Counted from the stretch's first letter, positions 12,163-25,200 are shown. The stretch is DNA of 64,000 nucleotides from Stercorarius parasiticus (GCA_013396915.1 VWZL01002229.1:682001-746000), one strand, 5' to 3'. Made by a program: numbers and translations. Notes: generated from the sequence alone by a model not told the origin.

Positions 12163-13260
12163 CTAGAGCATGCCCTGAGGTGCCAAATCTAGACGTTTCT
12201 TAAATACCTCTAGGGATGGTGACTCAACCACCTCCCTGGGCAGGCTGTTCCAGTGCCTGACCACTCTTTCAGTAAAGTAATTCTTCCTAATATCCAATCT
12301 AAACCTCCCCTGATGCAACTTCAAACCATTTCCTCTTCTCCTGTCATTATTCACCTGGGAGAAGAGGCCAACACCCACCTCTCTACAACCTCCTTTCAGG
12401 TAGTTGTAGAGGGCAATGAGGTCTCCCCTCAGCCTCCTCTTCTCCAAACTAAACATGCCCAGTTCCCTCAGCCTCTCCTCATATGGCTTGGTCTCCAGAC
12501 CCCTCACCAGCTTGGTAGCTCTCCTCTGGACCCACTTCAGCACTCCAATGTCCCTCTTGTACAGAGGGNNNNNNNNNNNNNNNNNNNNNNNNNNNNNNNN
12601 NNNNNNNNNNNNNNNNNNNNNNNNNNNNNNNNNNNNNNNNNNNNNNNNNNNNNNNNNNNNNNNNNNNNNNNNNNNNNNNNNNNNNNNNNNNNNNNNNNNN
12701 NNNNNNNNNNNNNNNNNNNNNNNNNNNNNNNNNNNNNNNNNNNNNNNNNNNNNNNNNNNNNNNNNNNNNNNNNNNNNNNNNNNNNNNNNNNNNNNNNNNN
12801 NNNNNNNNNNNNNNNNNNNNNNNNNNNNNNNNNNNNNNNNNNNNNNNNNNNNNNNNNNNNNNNNNNNNNNNNNNNNNNNNNNNNNNNNNNNNNNNNNNNN
12901 NNNNNNNNNNNNNNNNNNNNNNNNNNNNNNNNNNNNNNNNNNNNNNNNNNNNNNNNNNNNNNNNNNNNNNNNCCCATGCTGGCTGGCCCTGATCCCTTGG
13001 CTGCCCTGCACTTGCCATGAGAGCTCGCTCAAGATGATCCTCTCCATGATCTTTCCTGGTACAAAGGTCAGGCTGACAGGCCTGTAGTTCCCCGGATCCT
13101 CCTTCTGACCCTTCTTGTAGATGGGTGTCACATCAGCCACCCTCCAGTCATCTGGTACCTCCCCTGTTGACCAAGATTGTTGATAAATGATGGAGATAGG
13201 CTTGGTGAGCTCTCCGACCAGCTCCCTGAGTACTCTTGGGTGAATCCCATCCGGCCCCAT
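12163..13260 (-). pseudogene. CR1 ORF2 reverse transcriptase fragment (copy A)
   Basis: The frame starts inside the reverse transcriptase with MGPDGIHPRVLRE, continues through GEVPDDWR, TPIYKKG and GNYRPVSL (fingers-domain blocks of non-LTR reverse transcriptases), and stops at the gap after SQHG. Beyond the gap it resumes with LYKRDIGVL and runs through the CR1 C-terminal region ([41 protein letters not shown]) to a stop in the expected place. The catalytic AFADD-type box would lie inside the Ns and cannot be judged. No stop codon interrupts the readable parts. It is a truncated copy of a mobile-element gene, not a host gene. Confidence 0.9.
12569..12972. other. Assembly gap (404 Ns) inside CR1
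   Basis: The Ns begin right after the LYKRD block and end right before SQHG of the CR1 reverse transcriptase. The same interval in ungapped copy E (39071-39814) is 744 bp, so the gap length is likely an underestimate or the copy carries a deletion. Confidence 0.95.
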
Positions 13261-13268
13261 AGATTTAC

Positions 13269-14344
13269 AATCTGTTTACTACCTCTATCTGTGAAAAGAC
13301 CCTCTTTTTCAAGATAGTGTGCTGTTCTTAACTGAATTGGGCTGAAGCTTGCTTTGTAGGTTAATGGTAATAAATGGATTTGTGTTTTTATTTCACCCTC
13401 TCGGTGCCAGAACAGAGCAAATCCCTCTACGTAAATTTTCATTAATAATAACCTCAGTTTTACAGTAATGTCTTAGAAAAGAAGAATAATTAGCAGATAC
13501 CAGTAAATTAAATATTAACATTTTGTTGGTCAAGGTTCTTTCCAGGCTTGAAAAATAAAAGCAGGATATTAGTACTTACAGTTCTAAATATGATCCAATG
13601 CTCACTACCATTTTCCATGTGATCTCTCAGTTAAGAAAAAAAAGGCAAAACCTAAAGATCACAGCATCTGGATACCTCTCAACAAGCACCATACACTAAG
13701 ATGGTTCGGAGTTATAGTTGAGCATCTATAAAAAGGAACATTGACCAAGAACCAATTTCAGTGGAACCTCCCTTGAGTCATTAAGGCACGTGTTAACAAG
13801 CCAAAAAATTTCAACACGTGCAAAATAACAATGTTAGAATAGTAAGTCTGACTCAAAGCTCCAAAGGTAGGAAATTGCATATCTCCTTACTATAGTCCAC
13901 TGTCAGAAAGATGCACATATGGTCTTCCACCAGGAGGCCCCACAACAGTTGGTCAACTTACATGCCCTTCATGCATACCTGGAAACTTTCATGCTTGGCT
14001 AACCCTGAGATTTTTCAACAAATGTATATTTTTAAAGAGAAAAAAATGACTGGAACATTATCAGCCATCTGAAGACAGTCTTGTAATTCTGCCCATGCAG
14101 AGGGTCTGTTGCCACCATAACCTGTGAGATTAAAGCTTTCATGCATTTGTTAGAGCCATTCTGAACTCGATAAAGCTAAAATCTCATCTAAAAACTGCAT
14201 TAAAATTGGTATGATCCAACCCTAAAGTAGCCTCTGCTTATACAGTACCATTACATTTGCTTTATCTCTAATTAGAGGTTTTTAAGAGAAGATAGTAATG
14301 ATTGTATCTTAGATAGTTTTAAGAACAGTCTAAAGTTCTGAATT
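13269..14344. other. Non-genic stretch, no gene recognised
   Basis: Unique-looking AT-rich DNA between two CR1 elements. No exon, RNA gene or repeat was recognised. Confidence 0.55.
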
Positions 14345-14827
14345 TGGAGGGCAGCAAGAAAGGTTTCTAAAAGGACAACAGCAGCAAAAGAAAGCCTGAG
14401 GAAAATGTGGGCCAACTGCTAAATAGGGTAGGGGAGCTGATGACAAAGCTGACATGGAAAAGGTAGGGGTATTTAACACCTTTTTCACCTCAGTGTTTAC
14501 TGGTGAGACGAGTCTTCAGGAACTCCAGGCCCCTGAGACTGTGGGAAAGCCCAAGGGGAGGTAGTTGTATCCTTGCTGGAGGAGGATCAGGTTAGGGAGC
14601 ACTTACACAAGCTGGACCTATACATGTCCACAGACCCTGTGAAGGTGTAGCTGCAAGCGCTAAGGGAGCTGGCCCATGTCTTTTAGCCCAAAGCAGCTCT
14701 CAGTTATCTTGCAAAGGTTGTGACATCAGGGGGAGCAACTCCGGGAGAAAAAAATGCTCTGGAGGATCTTTTACATGTTTATAAATACCTGATGGGAAGA
14801 AATGAAGAAGAGGCAGCCAGAGTGAGT
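14345..14827 (+). mobile_element. Degenerate CR1 fragment, internally deleted (copy B1)
   Basis: Read forward with frameshifts, this stretch matches the CR1 region between endonuclease and reverse transcriptase: a SKRK..ENVG block near 14380-14410, SVFTGETSLQE near 14492-14520, and a DQVREHL..LD block near 14588-14620. After about 14760 it jumps to a piece resembling the CR1 C-terminal region (a LLHVYKYLMG-like block near 14770-14800), so the reverse transcriptase core is deleted. Several stops show it is dead. It abuts an LTR fragment at its right end. Confidence 0.65.
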
Positions 14828-14960
14828 AGGCTGGGGGTGGGCAAGAAGTTGGGTGGTGTCATAGCTGGGACAGCTGACCAGAATTGACCAAAGGGATATT
14901 CCATACCTTATGTAGCAGGAGTCCTGTATAACACAATCTCTCTCCTCACTTGCACAGCCT
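14828..14960 (+). mobile_element. LTR fragment (ERVL-like, related to the LTR at 3660)
   Basis: The stretch contains ACAGCTGACC, AATTGACCAA and GGGATATTCCATACC, which correspond in order to the ACAGGTGACCC..ATTGACCAA..GGTATTCCAT series of the solo LTR at 3660-4385. It covers only the U3 part in front of the TATA region and ends without recognisable R/U5. Both edges are approximate. It is probably a truncated LTR inserted beside, or joined to, CR1 sequence. Confidence 0.6.
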
Positions 14961-15467
14961 TTATCTTCACCACAAGGATTGTCATTTCATACTATCCAGC
15001 AACTTGGCCAACAATCATAACCAGTACAATCATCAGCTATTTATTGGAAGAAGCTCAGTACAGTCTGAGACAAGCAAATAGTTTAAAGGAAGCGCTGACA
15101 GAGCTTGTGCTGTCCAGTACCTAACTACACTTACGTCCATCAGTTCTGCCATTTCAGAAGGCCAGTGTTATACAGTTAATATACTGTGTAACTAAACAGA
15201 TACCCAGTGGCTGCATCATCATTGGCAGTTTCAGGTACAAAAGTACAAAGAAGCCACACTGCTGAGAATTAGACTTGCCAGATCAGCCCACTCCCTATTC
15301 TTGACTTGAGAAAGATCAGAGACTGCATGGAGCAAGAGTCCATGAAACATAAGCTCCTCCTTTTTACTTGCACAACCTTGGTCATTGCTACAGGCCAAAA
15401 GGACTCATGCATTTATCCTTTGTGGTTGCTTTTCAACTGTAATGTCCTCCTCTCATCTAATTGTACC
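14961..15467. other. Unassigned stretch between two transposon fragments
   Basis: About 500 bp with no recognisable CR1 or LTR similarity and no coding signal. A frame that begins at 15306 runs into the downstream CR1, but its first ~55 residues are unrelated to CR1 and are probably chance read-through. Confidence 0.45.
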
Positions 15468-16613
15468 AAAAATGGTACAGTTTTCCTGGACTTTAGTAAA
15501 GTCTTTGACACCATTTCCCACAGCATTCTCCTGGAGAAACTGGCAGCTCGTAGCTTGAACAGGCTTACTCTTCCATGGGTAAAAAACTGGCTGGATGGAC
15601 GGGACCAAAGATTGGCGGTGAATAGAATTAAGTCCAGTTGGGGACCAGTCACAAGTGGTGTTCGCCAGGGCTTGGTACTGGGGACAGCTCTGTTAGTATC
15701 TCTATCGATGATCTGGATGAGGATCGAGTGCACCCTCAGTAAGTTTGCAGATGACACCAAATTGGGCAGAAGTGCTGATCTGCTTGAGGGTAGGAAGGCT
15801 CTACAGAGGGATCTGAACAGGGTGGGTTGATGGGCTGAGGCTAATGGCACAAGGTTCAACGAGGCCAAATGCCGGGTCCTGCACTTGCATCACAACAACC
15901 CCAAGCAACGCTACAGGTCTGGGGAAGAGTGGCTGGAAAGCTGCCTGGCGGAAAAGGGTGTTGGTCAATAACCAGCAGAATATGAGCCTGCAGTGTGCCT
16001 AGGTGGCCAAGAAGGCCAACAGCATGCTGGCTGGTACCAGAAATAGTGTGGCCAGTAGGACGAGGGAAGTGATCATCCCCTTGTATTCGGCACAAGTAAG
16101 GCTGCACCTCCAATACTGTATTCAGTTTTGGGGCCTCACTACAAGAAAGATATTGGGATGCTGGAGAATCTCCAAACAAGACCAAGGAAGCTGGTGAAGT
16201 GTCTAAAGCACAAGCCTTATGAGGAACGGCTGAGGGAGCTGGGGTTGTTTGGAGAGGAGGAGGCTGAGGGGAGACCTTCTCACTCCCTAAAACTACCTGA
16301 AAGGAGGTTGTCGAGAGGTGGAGGTCGACCTCTTTTCACAAGTAACAAGTTATAGGACAGGAGGAAATGGCCTCAAGTTGCGCCAGGGGAGGTTTAGATT
16401 GTATATTAGGAAAATGTTCTTCACTGAAAGGGTTGTCAAGCATTGGAACAGGTGGCCCAGGGAAGTGGTGGAATCGTCATCCCTGGAGGTATTTAAAGAT
16501 GTGTAGGGGCTTAGGGACATGGTTTTGTGGTGGATTTGGCAGTTTTTGGTTAATGGTTGGACTCAGTGATCTTAAAGGTCTTTTCCAACCTAAATGATTC
16601 TATGATTCTATGA
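15468..16613 (+). mobile_element. CR1 retrotransposon, 5'-truncated (copy B2)
   Basis: Forward-strand CR1 beginning abruptly inside the reverse transcriptase and ending in the CR1 3' UTR and tail (TGATTCTATGATTCTATGA at 16595-16613). The 3' UTR has the familiar GGTTGGACTCAGTGATC and TCTTTTCCAACC phrases. Several frameshifts and stops separate its coding blocks. It is the only copy in the window that shows an intact FADD catalytic box. Confidence 0.95.
15482..16506 (+). pseudogene. CR1 ORF2 reverse transcriptase, C-terminal half (copy B2)
   Basis: The coding remnant starts with FLDFSKVFDT (motif A region, carrying the first catalytic Asp). It continues with WLDGRDQR, then VTSGVRQGLVLG, where Arg and Leu replace the usual Pro and Ser of the PQGS block, and KFADDTKLG with the catalytic Asp pair encoded at 15750-15755. 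After a stop near 15828 the frame shifts; later blocks ([46 protein letters not shown]) are in other frames. At least three frame disruptions mean no functional enzyme. It is a degraded mobile-element gene. Confidence 0.9.
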
Positions 16614-19179
16614 AAAATGACTGGATTATGTGGACCTTTTTTTTTAATGTCGCCTTTAGCAGGCTTGGCAATCAACACAATTGTAGCACTATAACAGGAG
16701 ACTTTTATGCTGCCTTGAATTCTGGAGAAAAACATGCCCTACTTGCCTCCTTCAAGCATAAATGTAAGAATGCATGTGTGCAATTCACAGAAGTCATCTT
16801 CAAAGCTCAGAAATTTGTCACCAGGTTTTTAGAGCCCTGGCCAAGTACAACACTGCCAGTCCTTTTCAACTAATAAGAATACTGCTTTTCTACCTGTGAG
16901 TTCAGATAAAGTTGCTATTTTGATTTTAATCCCACTTTCTCAATAGATTGAAATGCCTAGAATTACTGTCCACATCTTCAAACTACAAGTTCTCCCTTAC
17001 TGCCTTTTAAAATCATGTTTTAGAATCTAATTCTCAGCAATACCATAAATACAAACCAAAATTTAAGGGAAGTGGGCCTACACCTTCTGCAAACACTTAA
17101 CAACACTATGCCTTTGTTTTATTCCTGTTGGTGTGAATCATGGCCTTACCTTTATATGCTCTGGCTTTTGTCACTCTAGGCCTCAGTCACTGCTATTGTC
17201 ACTGTAATTTTGTCAGAGAATTATCTGGTCAGTGCAGAAGGGGCATGAATACTCAGTACAGCAGTGTAATCTTCCACATCATCCTAATACTGTCTGGCTT
17301 GGCTATACTAAAGTACATAGCTCTAAGACAGGCAGCAGTGGAAATGCAATTTGCAAAGAATTATTAGAAGGCAGGGAGCGCCTAACGAGATGAGTAATTC
17401 AGAAGTAGTGATACCAATCCTATTTCTTCCAGTAGTATGTTAGGCAGCTAACTCGTTTCTCTCTCTCTCCATCCCCCTCTACTTTTTCTGTGTTCAAAGG
17501 GTTAACAGCAAACCAGACTGAAGTGGCATGTTTTACCATGTCTTCTGCATGACTGATACTGCAATCGATCTGCAGCGGTTCATTTTCTCTCTGGAATCTC
17601 TGCCTACTGAGAACAAATACAAACACATGTGGAACCAATAGGAAGCAGACCAAGGGGTTTAAGAGTGCGTACCAACCTATGTCAGAAAGTTCTCACTTAA
17701 CAGATGGGGCAATTAATAAAACAGTCAAGTGGTACAACTGCGTCAAGGTGCCTTTAAGTGCTAACAATCCTCTTTTGTCTTACTACTGTAGTGTACAGAT
17801 GGATTCCAACTGAGAATAAGCACTGCATTGTGCCCATGTTTGCCGTCGTACAGTGTCACAGTATTTATAGGGTGCCAGGTGTCCAATGCCTTTTATTTTA
17901 AAGACAAATAGGAAACTGGTTCCCTCCCTTCTAATTCCCCCCTGCTCTAGCATTTCAAGCAATGAAGTGATCACTAATCAGGGTAGAATTAAACTCTACA
18001 AGTAAATCAGCCCTTTTATCAATTTGTAAAGGAAGGATTTGCCATACAATAATGCTAACACAATGCAGCCTCAGTTAACATGTATCTTTACCGTATTGAT
18101 CTACACAAGAAAGCACTTTATAGGGCAGTGCATACCTTGCAGTATGCCTCATTACATCTTGTGTTAATTCCCAGGATTAAATTAAGATTTTCACCTCTGG
18201 AGTATGAAATGTTAAAGCTCAGGCTATTATTTCCCATTTAGAATTTGAGGGACTTTCTAGCAAGATTACTAATCTGGGTGTCCTGACCAAATACCACTGT
18301 CCTCCTCTATGCCTGCGTCACATCTTTGTTCCTCTTTCCTTCTTGTCCTTTCCACTCTCTTTCTCTCCCATTATCTTCCTTCTCAACACTGCATACCGCA
18401 GCTGGCACAGGAAAACTCTCATCGTTGGAGATGGCTATTCTCAGTTAAGTACAAACAATTTTGGTCTCCTTTTAGATGAAAATGCTTTAAAAATGCTCTT
18501 AGGCTCTAAAGAAAGTATAATAATTGTTGATTTGTTTTTTTCAGTACATGACCAAACTTTGCTTTTCAGTCCAGAGCAGAAACAGAGCAGTGAAAGTGAG
18601 GTTATTTCCTCAGGATCACTGACTTAGAGACCTACAATCACCACATGCTGCCCAGCTCCCAGCTCTTGTGCAAGCAGGGCACTAGAAAGGCATTCATCAA
18701 GACTCTTGATGCACAGGAATTCTGATGATCTTTGGAATTTCAGTTTGTCCCTACATATAAGCACTAAATGGAGGAGCGGAGCCTAGTGAAAAGACACCAT
18801 TGCAAGTTACTGGAGTGTTCTAGTTCTGTTGTTGCAGTGTGTATTTGATTATGTCATCTTCATGTTATTGCTTGGTTAGACTGTGTTGCATAACTAATAA
18901 TCTGTTTATCCAGTGAGTTGTGTATTATTGTTATTGTTATTGTTACTATGCTTTTTACCTCAGTCATACATCAGAAAACACAGAAGACTGATTTGTGTCT
19001 CAAAGCAGATAAGAATGAGCATCACTTCATCAGCTTCAGAAACATTCTGCTGATGGCAAAGTGGGAAAAAAATATGTTTATTTTGATCTTTATTTCTCCT
19101 TTATTTTACACATAACGATGGCATGGCCTCAAACTATTTTTCACTCTGGTGAGTAAGATTTGCAGGATCAAGTTCTGCT

Positions 19180-19291
19180 ATTATAAATGTTATAATAAAT
19201 TATAAAAATAAATAAATAAATAAATAAATTTATAAATATAAACTATAAATATAAATACATTATAAATAAAAATATAAATAAAATTATAAAA
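19180..19291. repeat. AT-rich island with TAAA/TATAAA repeats
   Basis: About 110 bp almost entirely A and T, built from (AAAT)n near 19205-19228 and irregular TATAAATA units on both sides. It contains many self-complementary TTATAA/TATA steps and is likely simple-sequence expansion; scaffold-attachment behaviour is possible but unproven. Confidence 0.85.
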
Positions 19292-22200
19292 CTCACCAAA
19301 AATTGATGGAATTGCCCCCACCTGTTTGTGAAATCATTAAATTAAATGCCACTCACAGAGAAATCTCTTCACTATGACCAACAATGACTACATGCAGTTT
19401 CTCTCATTGATATTTGTTCCAGTTTCAAATACAATTTGCTGTTGGTTTTCTTTCACTTTTTTGTTTTCACTCAGCATGTACACCAGCTAATCAGCTCACC
19501 AGGAAGAGAATCTCTTGACTATAGACAAGTCCTTAAATTAAGACTGGAGAACGTTTGTAGGAAACCTGTGTTTGTTCAAAATGAACCAAAATGGCTGTAA
19601 ATTCTAAGACCACTTATTTGCAATAAACTGATTACAAACATTCATAAGCTTGACTCTGGAACAAAAACTAAGTTTAAGGATATGCAGCATGATGTAAAGA
19701 ATCTTCAGCCAGCCCTAACCAAATTGAGTCCAACAGCTGCGCTAGTGTCGGTTACTCCTTTAGATAGCAAGCTTGGCAGGCATCTCCCAAGCTACCACAA
19801 CCTTATGTGTGCGGACTGAGAGCAGCATGTTGCCATGCTCAATGGTGTGCCATACCTGCCCATGCCTTTGCAGTGGCTGCAGAGCATGCAGACAAATTGA
19901 GGGAGTCTTACTGCTGAATCTAGAGTACGTCATCCTTGTCCAAATATCCACTAGCCACTTGAAGTAAAAACAATGCCAGAGGAAGGACTACCATTCAACT
20001 TTTCAGAACAAAAATGACACCATCCTTTCCTCCTTTGGGATTTTTATCAACCTTGTCTAAGGTTGTTGTGACTAAGATCTGGCACTAATGCAGCTGTAGG
20101 GCTCAGTTTGGTTAGGCCCAGCAGGTTTCTTTGCCTCATGCTGCATATCCATTTTTTAAAGATTAAGACATTACATATAGAGGAGAAGTAGCCCTACTGG
20201 GGTTTGACTGGTTTCTCATCCTCCCCTATAACTCATCTGTGATGCCTGGCACATCTGCCTACAGTTAAGGGAATAAATGTCTCCAGTGATCCATGGACAT
20301 GTAGATACCTTGTCTGCACAGGAAAGAATGGAACTGTAGACACAGCACGTCAGACAATTCTTTCCAAGTTGTACCATATTATGGCAATATACTAATGTCC
20401 AAGGGGTTGATGTGTTCTAGCATTTTCCATAAAGCTCAAGCTGTTGGCTCTCCTCAGCATTTTCTTCTACCCTTTCAACTTATCAATGTCATTTTTGCAG
20501 CATGGTAGCTCTTGTATGGCTGGTCAGGCCCTCAGTATGTGAAAAGCACGTAACTCCAGAAAAACACGCAGTCTACACCAGCACAAGTTCTGCTTTGCAT
20601 TGGGTCTATCACTGTGAGGCAACACAAATGTTCTTATTTCTGACCAATGATCAGAAACTCAGCATTTTCATTATAATTTGTATTTGCTGCCAAAATTGAT
20701 TATGCTCCTTGCCGGAATGACCATTGATATTAAGCAATTGCTCCTGCAAATGTGCCAGATGGCATTGCACACCAACACAAGGCTAACATCATAAACATCT
20801 TTTAGTTCAAGAGCCTTTCACAGTAGTGTACGTTCTTTTATAATTGAACAAGTAAAAACAAATTTACTGGTATCTCATTTCTCATCCCAAGGTTATTGGA
20901 AGTTTCTTTCCATTTCTTAATCTTATGTTTATAGCAACCAGATTTAGAAGTTGTATCATTCCTGTTTATTTTATTCCACGGACAGTCAATGAATTCAGGA
21001 TGAAACAACAGAAAACCAAGTTCTGTATATTTTCCCATTTCCTGTGCAGAGGTCCTTTGGAGAGAAGATAGCTGATTTGCACCTTAACCACCACACTCTT
21101 TTATCATTGTTTGCATGTTTTGCATCCCCCTTTTTTAAGATCTAGCTGCAATTTACCTCTGTGTTTTCAGAAGGTGCTTTTGGGTCTCACACATATGCCT
21201 ACTGGGAAGAGATAACAAAAAAAAAAAAAAAGAAAAAGGGAAAATTCCACTTCCAGTTTTGAATGTCCTTCAAATACAGTCCAATTCAACAGTCCCCTCC
21301 TGACATGCCTCACCTGCTTGGCTGCTGTATAGGTAGCTAAACTAGTTATCTGGTTGCCTGAATAGATGTATAAAACTCATAAATTGCTTCAGACTGCTTT
21401 TCAGGAGGAAGGCATCAGGGACAGCTAGAAGGCTTTCGGGTTGGAGGATTGCAGTCGCATAAAGAGCTCCCTTTGCTCTCCTCCATCTTAGGAGCATCCA
21501 GGACTCAGCACAGCCCTCAGAGTTTCAGAGAGTGCCTAGGGAGGAGACGTTGCCCAGGCAGCTGGGGAACACGCTTGTTCAGCACACCCACACTGCAGCT
21601 TTGGCCAGCTGGACTTGCATACAATGCCCCACAGAGATTAAAGCCAACCTTCTGCACAACGCTAGGATGGCACTAGTGGGACAAAAACACCTGGTCTGCC
21701 TTGTGGTTTGAGCTGTAACGGACCAAATAAGCAGAAGGACATCTTCATCACCCAGTGATAGTGAAGAGGGATCTAGTCAAATCAAACTAATGTAGCAACT
21801 AATGCCAATACAGTGTACTAGAAATGAACCCCAATGGGCTGAGCACATACAGATGGGTGGTTTCAGTTCCATGCATACTGAAGTGTGGCTGATGCACAGC
21901 CTACTAGAAAACAAATATGTGTCTAATACATCAGTTACATTAAGCCCCAGTTATGTGTTAAGCAATCACACCCTCTCCCTGTCCCTCCCCCCACTTACCA
22001 GTGCAACACACTAATCTAGCAGCAGATATTTTACTAAAAGAGTCCTTTGGTTTTGTATCGTGCTGTTGTTTTGGGAAAACAAGTTTATAGTTTTTGTAAT
22101 GTCCATCTTCCCCTTCCCCAAACGCACTGTTTCCTGCCAATCATGCAGGAACACAAAGTGCCAGGCACTTTGACAGGATGTTTGTTTGCTGCAGCCGCTA

Positions 22201-25200
22201 GCCAAGTTGCAAGTCTCAGCACTTATACTGAATATCCAAGCATAAGAAAATGTCTTGAACAATTATTTTAACATTAATAGGATTGTTTATACTCTAAAAC
22301 AGTAATGGATTATTCCCAAGTGAGGAAAAGTTGCTGGTGAACACATAACCTTCAACAGTTTTTGTACTCTTAACACTTCTGCAGAGCAGATACCAGACAA
22401 TTTACAATGTTCTCTTAAACACAACTAGATCTTTTCAGTATTGTCAGTAAAGTAACAGATAACACAGCATTACCCAGGGTGAGAGGCCTGAAGACTATTT
22501 TGTAATTTTTTTTTTGCAAAAAGTCATGTAAAATAGTCATTAGTTAGCATTCCATAGGCAAACTACTCTGATTATAAAGTATCATTATTTCAGGACATCA
22601 AATATTGATGTAACACTGTGAGATATAGTGGGAGTCAATCAGAATGGCCTGCCGTGAATCTCAGTAGCTCATTATGCATTTTCTGTGCACCACTCCATAC
22701 TCTGCTGTTAACTTGCTCTTGTATCTTCCAGATAAAAAATAGCTGGGACATGTTTGATCCCTGTGGCAGAAGAGGCTGGATCACTTTACACAAAATGGTC
22801 GTAGTTGTGCCTGTTTGGACAGAAGAAAGTAAGGACCTCAAGACAGATGAGATCCTGGCAACAGCTTAAGCAATGGTTTCTGTAGTAATATAACTCTGTA
22901 TTAACTATAAAGCCACCCAGGAAGGAGGATTAATTCAGAAAATAACTAAAGGTTTACACTGATCACAGGATAGAGAATTACTCTATTCACAGACTTATGT
23001 TTCTCTCTGTCAATCCATTCTTAAGTGCTGGAAAGTTCCTGTTTATTTTCCTCGTAATATTCTATGCCTCCTTACATATCACAGGTATTACAGTGAGTGG
23101 GCTCAGACTCAGGGTGCTGTTTGTTTTCTCAGATGGGATGAAAATGCAATATGTGACAACAACTAAGTTAACATTTGAGGCAGGACTTTAAAAAGCCACA
23201 GGTTCCTAAAGATGTATTTCAGAATACCTCAAGATTCAATTTAAGGTAAGAAAGTGTCACACTAGATATCAGTTTTGGAAGACATATGCGGTGAAGTGAC
23301 GTGGCTGCACAGCCCTGAGTGATGGAGTGTCTCCATTCCCAAACTAAGGATTGCTTACCTTCTAGGCACGTACATAGTTCTTAGTGAGGTTTCCAGCTTG
23401 CATCTTTTCTCAAAAAAAAAGGCTGCATTACCCCACAACACCTTGTTACGCCTGGACTTGTGAGTGACACAAGAAAAAGCAGTGCTTTCAAGAAGCCTTC
23501 AGAGTGGGGCCTTCCTGAGTTGTTGACTTGCACATACCCAGAATGGGACAATAACTGAGCCCAAAGACATCTATCAATAGCATATTGACCCAGGAACTGA
23601 AAGTTTAGTCAACCTCAGTAGCCAGCGTTGGTTGGTTTTTTTTCCTATTGACTGACTAGTCAAGTTGATGTCCCAGAGATTTAATTCTGACTGAGCAAGA
23701 AAAATAATCTATGTAAACAGAAACATACCTGTGTGATAGTTTATTTAGCCACCCCCCCTCAGCAGCCCTCTGTCTTAATGGTCTGAGACCAGTTCATATC
23801 CATTCTCTACAGCCTCTGCTCTCTGCACGTCCAACATAAAAGGCCAATCTTTCATCCCAAAAGATTAAAGTTGCCAAAGCAACTTCTCAAGTCCACATTA
23901 TCACTTGCAGCTTCTCCAAATAACTGTGCTAATCACATATGTGGAAATTATCTATGTCCTCAATGAATCTTACATAAATATGGTCCTGTGTTTAAGGGCC
24001 TTACAAGGACTCAGAGGAGGTAAAGTTTCTTTTTCTGCTAACATTTTCCTCTTATGCCGTAGGGTATATTACTTTGTCTTCCTGGCTTTTATCTAGACTG
24101 AGTGGAGGATGGGTGCCATTACACATGCCACTGTCCTGTGCTCCCAGCTTCCAGGGCTGGGGATGTGGCCAAAGTACTCCTTGGGCCCATACCTTTCAGC
24201 AGAAAAGCAACACAGAATAGTGCTACCCTAGTTCTGGGTTTTCGCTTGAATACAGAGCTGGAACAATGTCATAGTAGACCTGGGAAGCTCTCCTAGATGC
24301 ACTAGGTTAGATATGGGTTTTGCCATAATTGTTCATTTGTAGAAAGATAGTAAAGCATTTGTTTCCTTCCGCACTTAGACTCCTTAGATTTAAACGGTTT
24401 CTTCAGATAATGAGGAGCTGCAAGGTTTTGTAAACAGAGGTTATGTGTTTTCGTAATATGTACTTGCTGTATCTTCTGCCTGGGCTCAGGCTTTCGATGT
24501 ACCATAGATAGAAAATACTGAAGATGACATGTACTTACCTTGCAGCTTTGGAAGGCTTTACTCGAGATCAGAATACGCTCTAGGCTGATCATTTTCACTT
24601 CCCTGTATAAAGACAGCCTTTCATATCAGCCATTCTCCCACAGCAAAACATGAACAATAATACATGCAGACAGAAGACATGCAAAGAAAGTCAATATGAA
24701 TATGATATGAAGAAATAAATCCAGCGTACTTTAGGTAAAGAGGGTTTGGGTTTGTTTCTGTTCTATGCTGAATTTTAGCACTTAGGTACTGTGGAGACTC
24801 AATGTCTATCTAAAAGAGATATATCAGCTAGATTAAATAGGCATTTATTTTTTATTATTATTTTTCCCCTGGCTGTAACTATCCATGAATACTGTCACAA
24901 GACCTTGACGAAATTTCTTGTCCAAGACTCTAGAGTTCAGTGACCATATTGTTCTACCCAGGCATGTTAAAATGTGGATCCCAAAATCTGCATGGGAGAG
25001 GTACTTCTTCACAGCTGCAGGGAAAAATTATTTTCAGAACAAAAAGCATCAGAAATCATAACACGGGCTTTCGTTAGAGTTGAAAGGAAAGTACAAGCAA
25101 AATTTAAATTGTGGGTCTGAAATCTCATTTTAAAAATATGTTCACACAGCTATAAGCTGCAAACAACAAAAGAAAAAGGTTCTTTTTAACAATAAGAAGG

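Larger units (their letters stand above)
12058..13268 (-). mobile_element. CR1 retrotransposon, 5'-truncated, with assembly gap (copy A)
   Basis: On the plus strand the element opens with four tandem ATCATAGA-type units (12058-12085), the reverse complement of the CR1 3' tail, followed by the CR1 3' UTR and ORF2 read on the minus strand. Similarity stops near 13268, just past the start of the reverse transcriptase, so the endonuclease and 5' end are missing, as is usual for CR1. A run of 404 Ns (12569-12972) removes the catalytic core. A conserved Lys-Pro-Tyr-Glu-Glu-Arg block and a long uninterrupted frame suggest a moderately young copy. Confidence 0.95.

Noticed and set aside
12253..13087. 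Long forward-strand open frames of 180-255 residues
   Set aside because: They run through the 404-N gap and lie antisense to CR1 ORF2. Unknown bases contain no stops, so their length is artificial.
15306..15467. N-terminal ~55 residues of a 174-residue frame
   Set aside because: They lie upstream of the CR1 boundary and resemble no protein; they join CR1 sequence by chance read-through.
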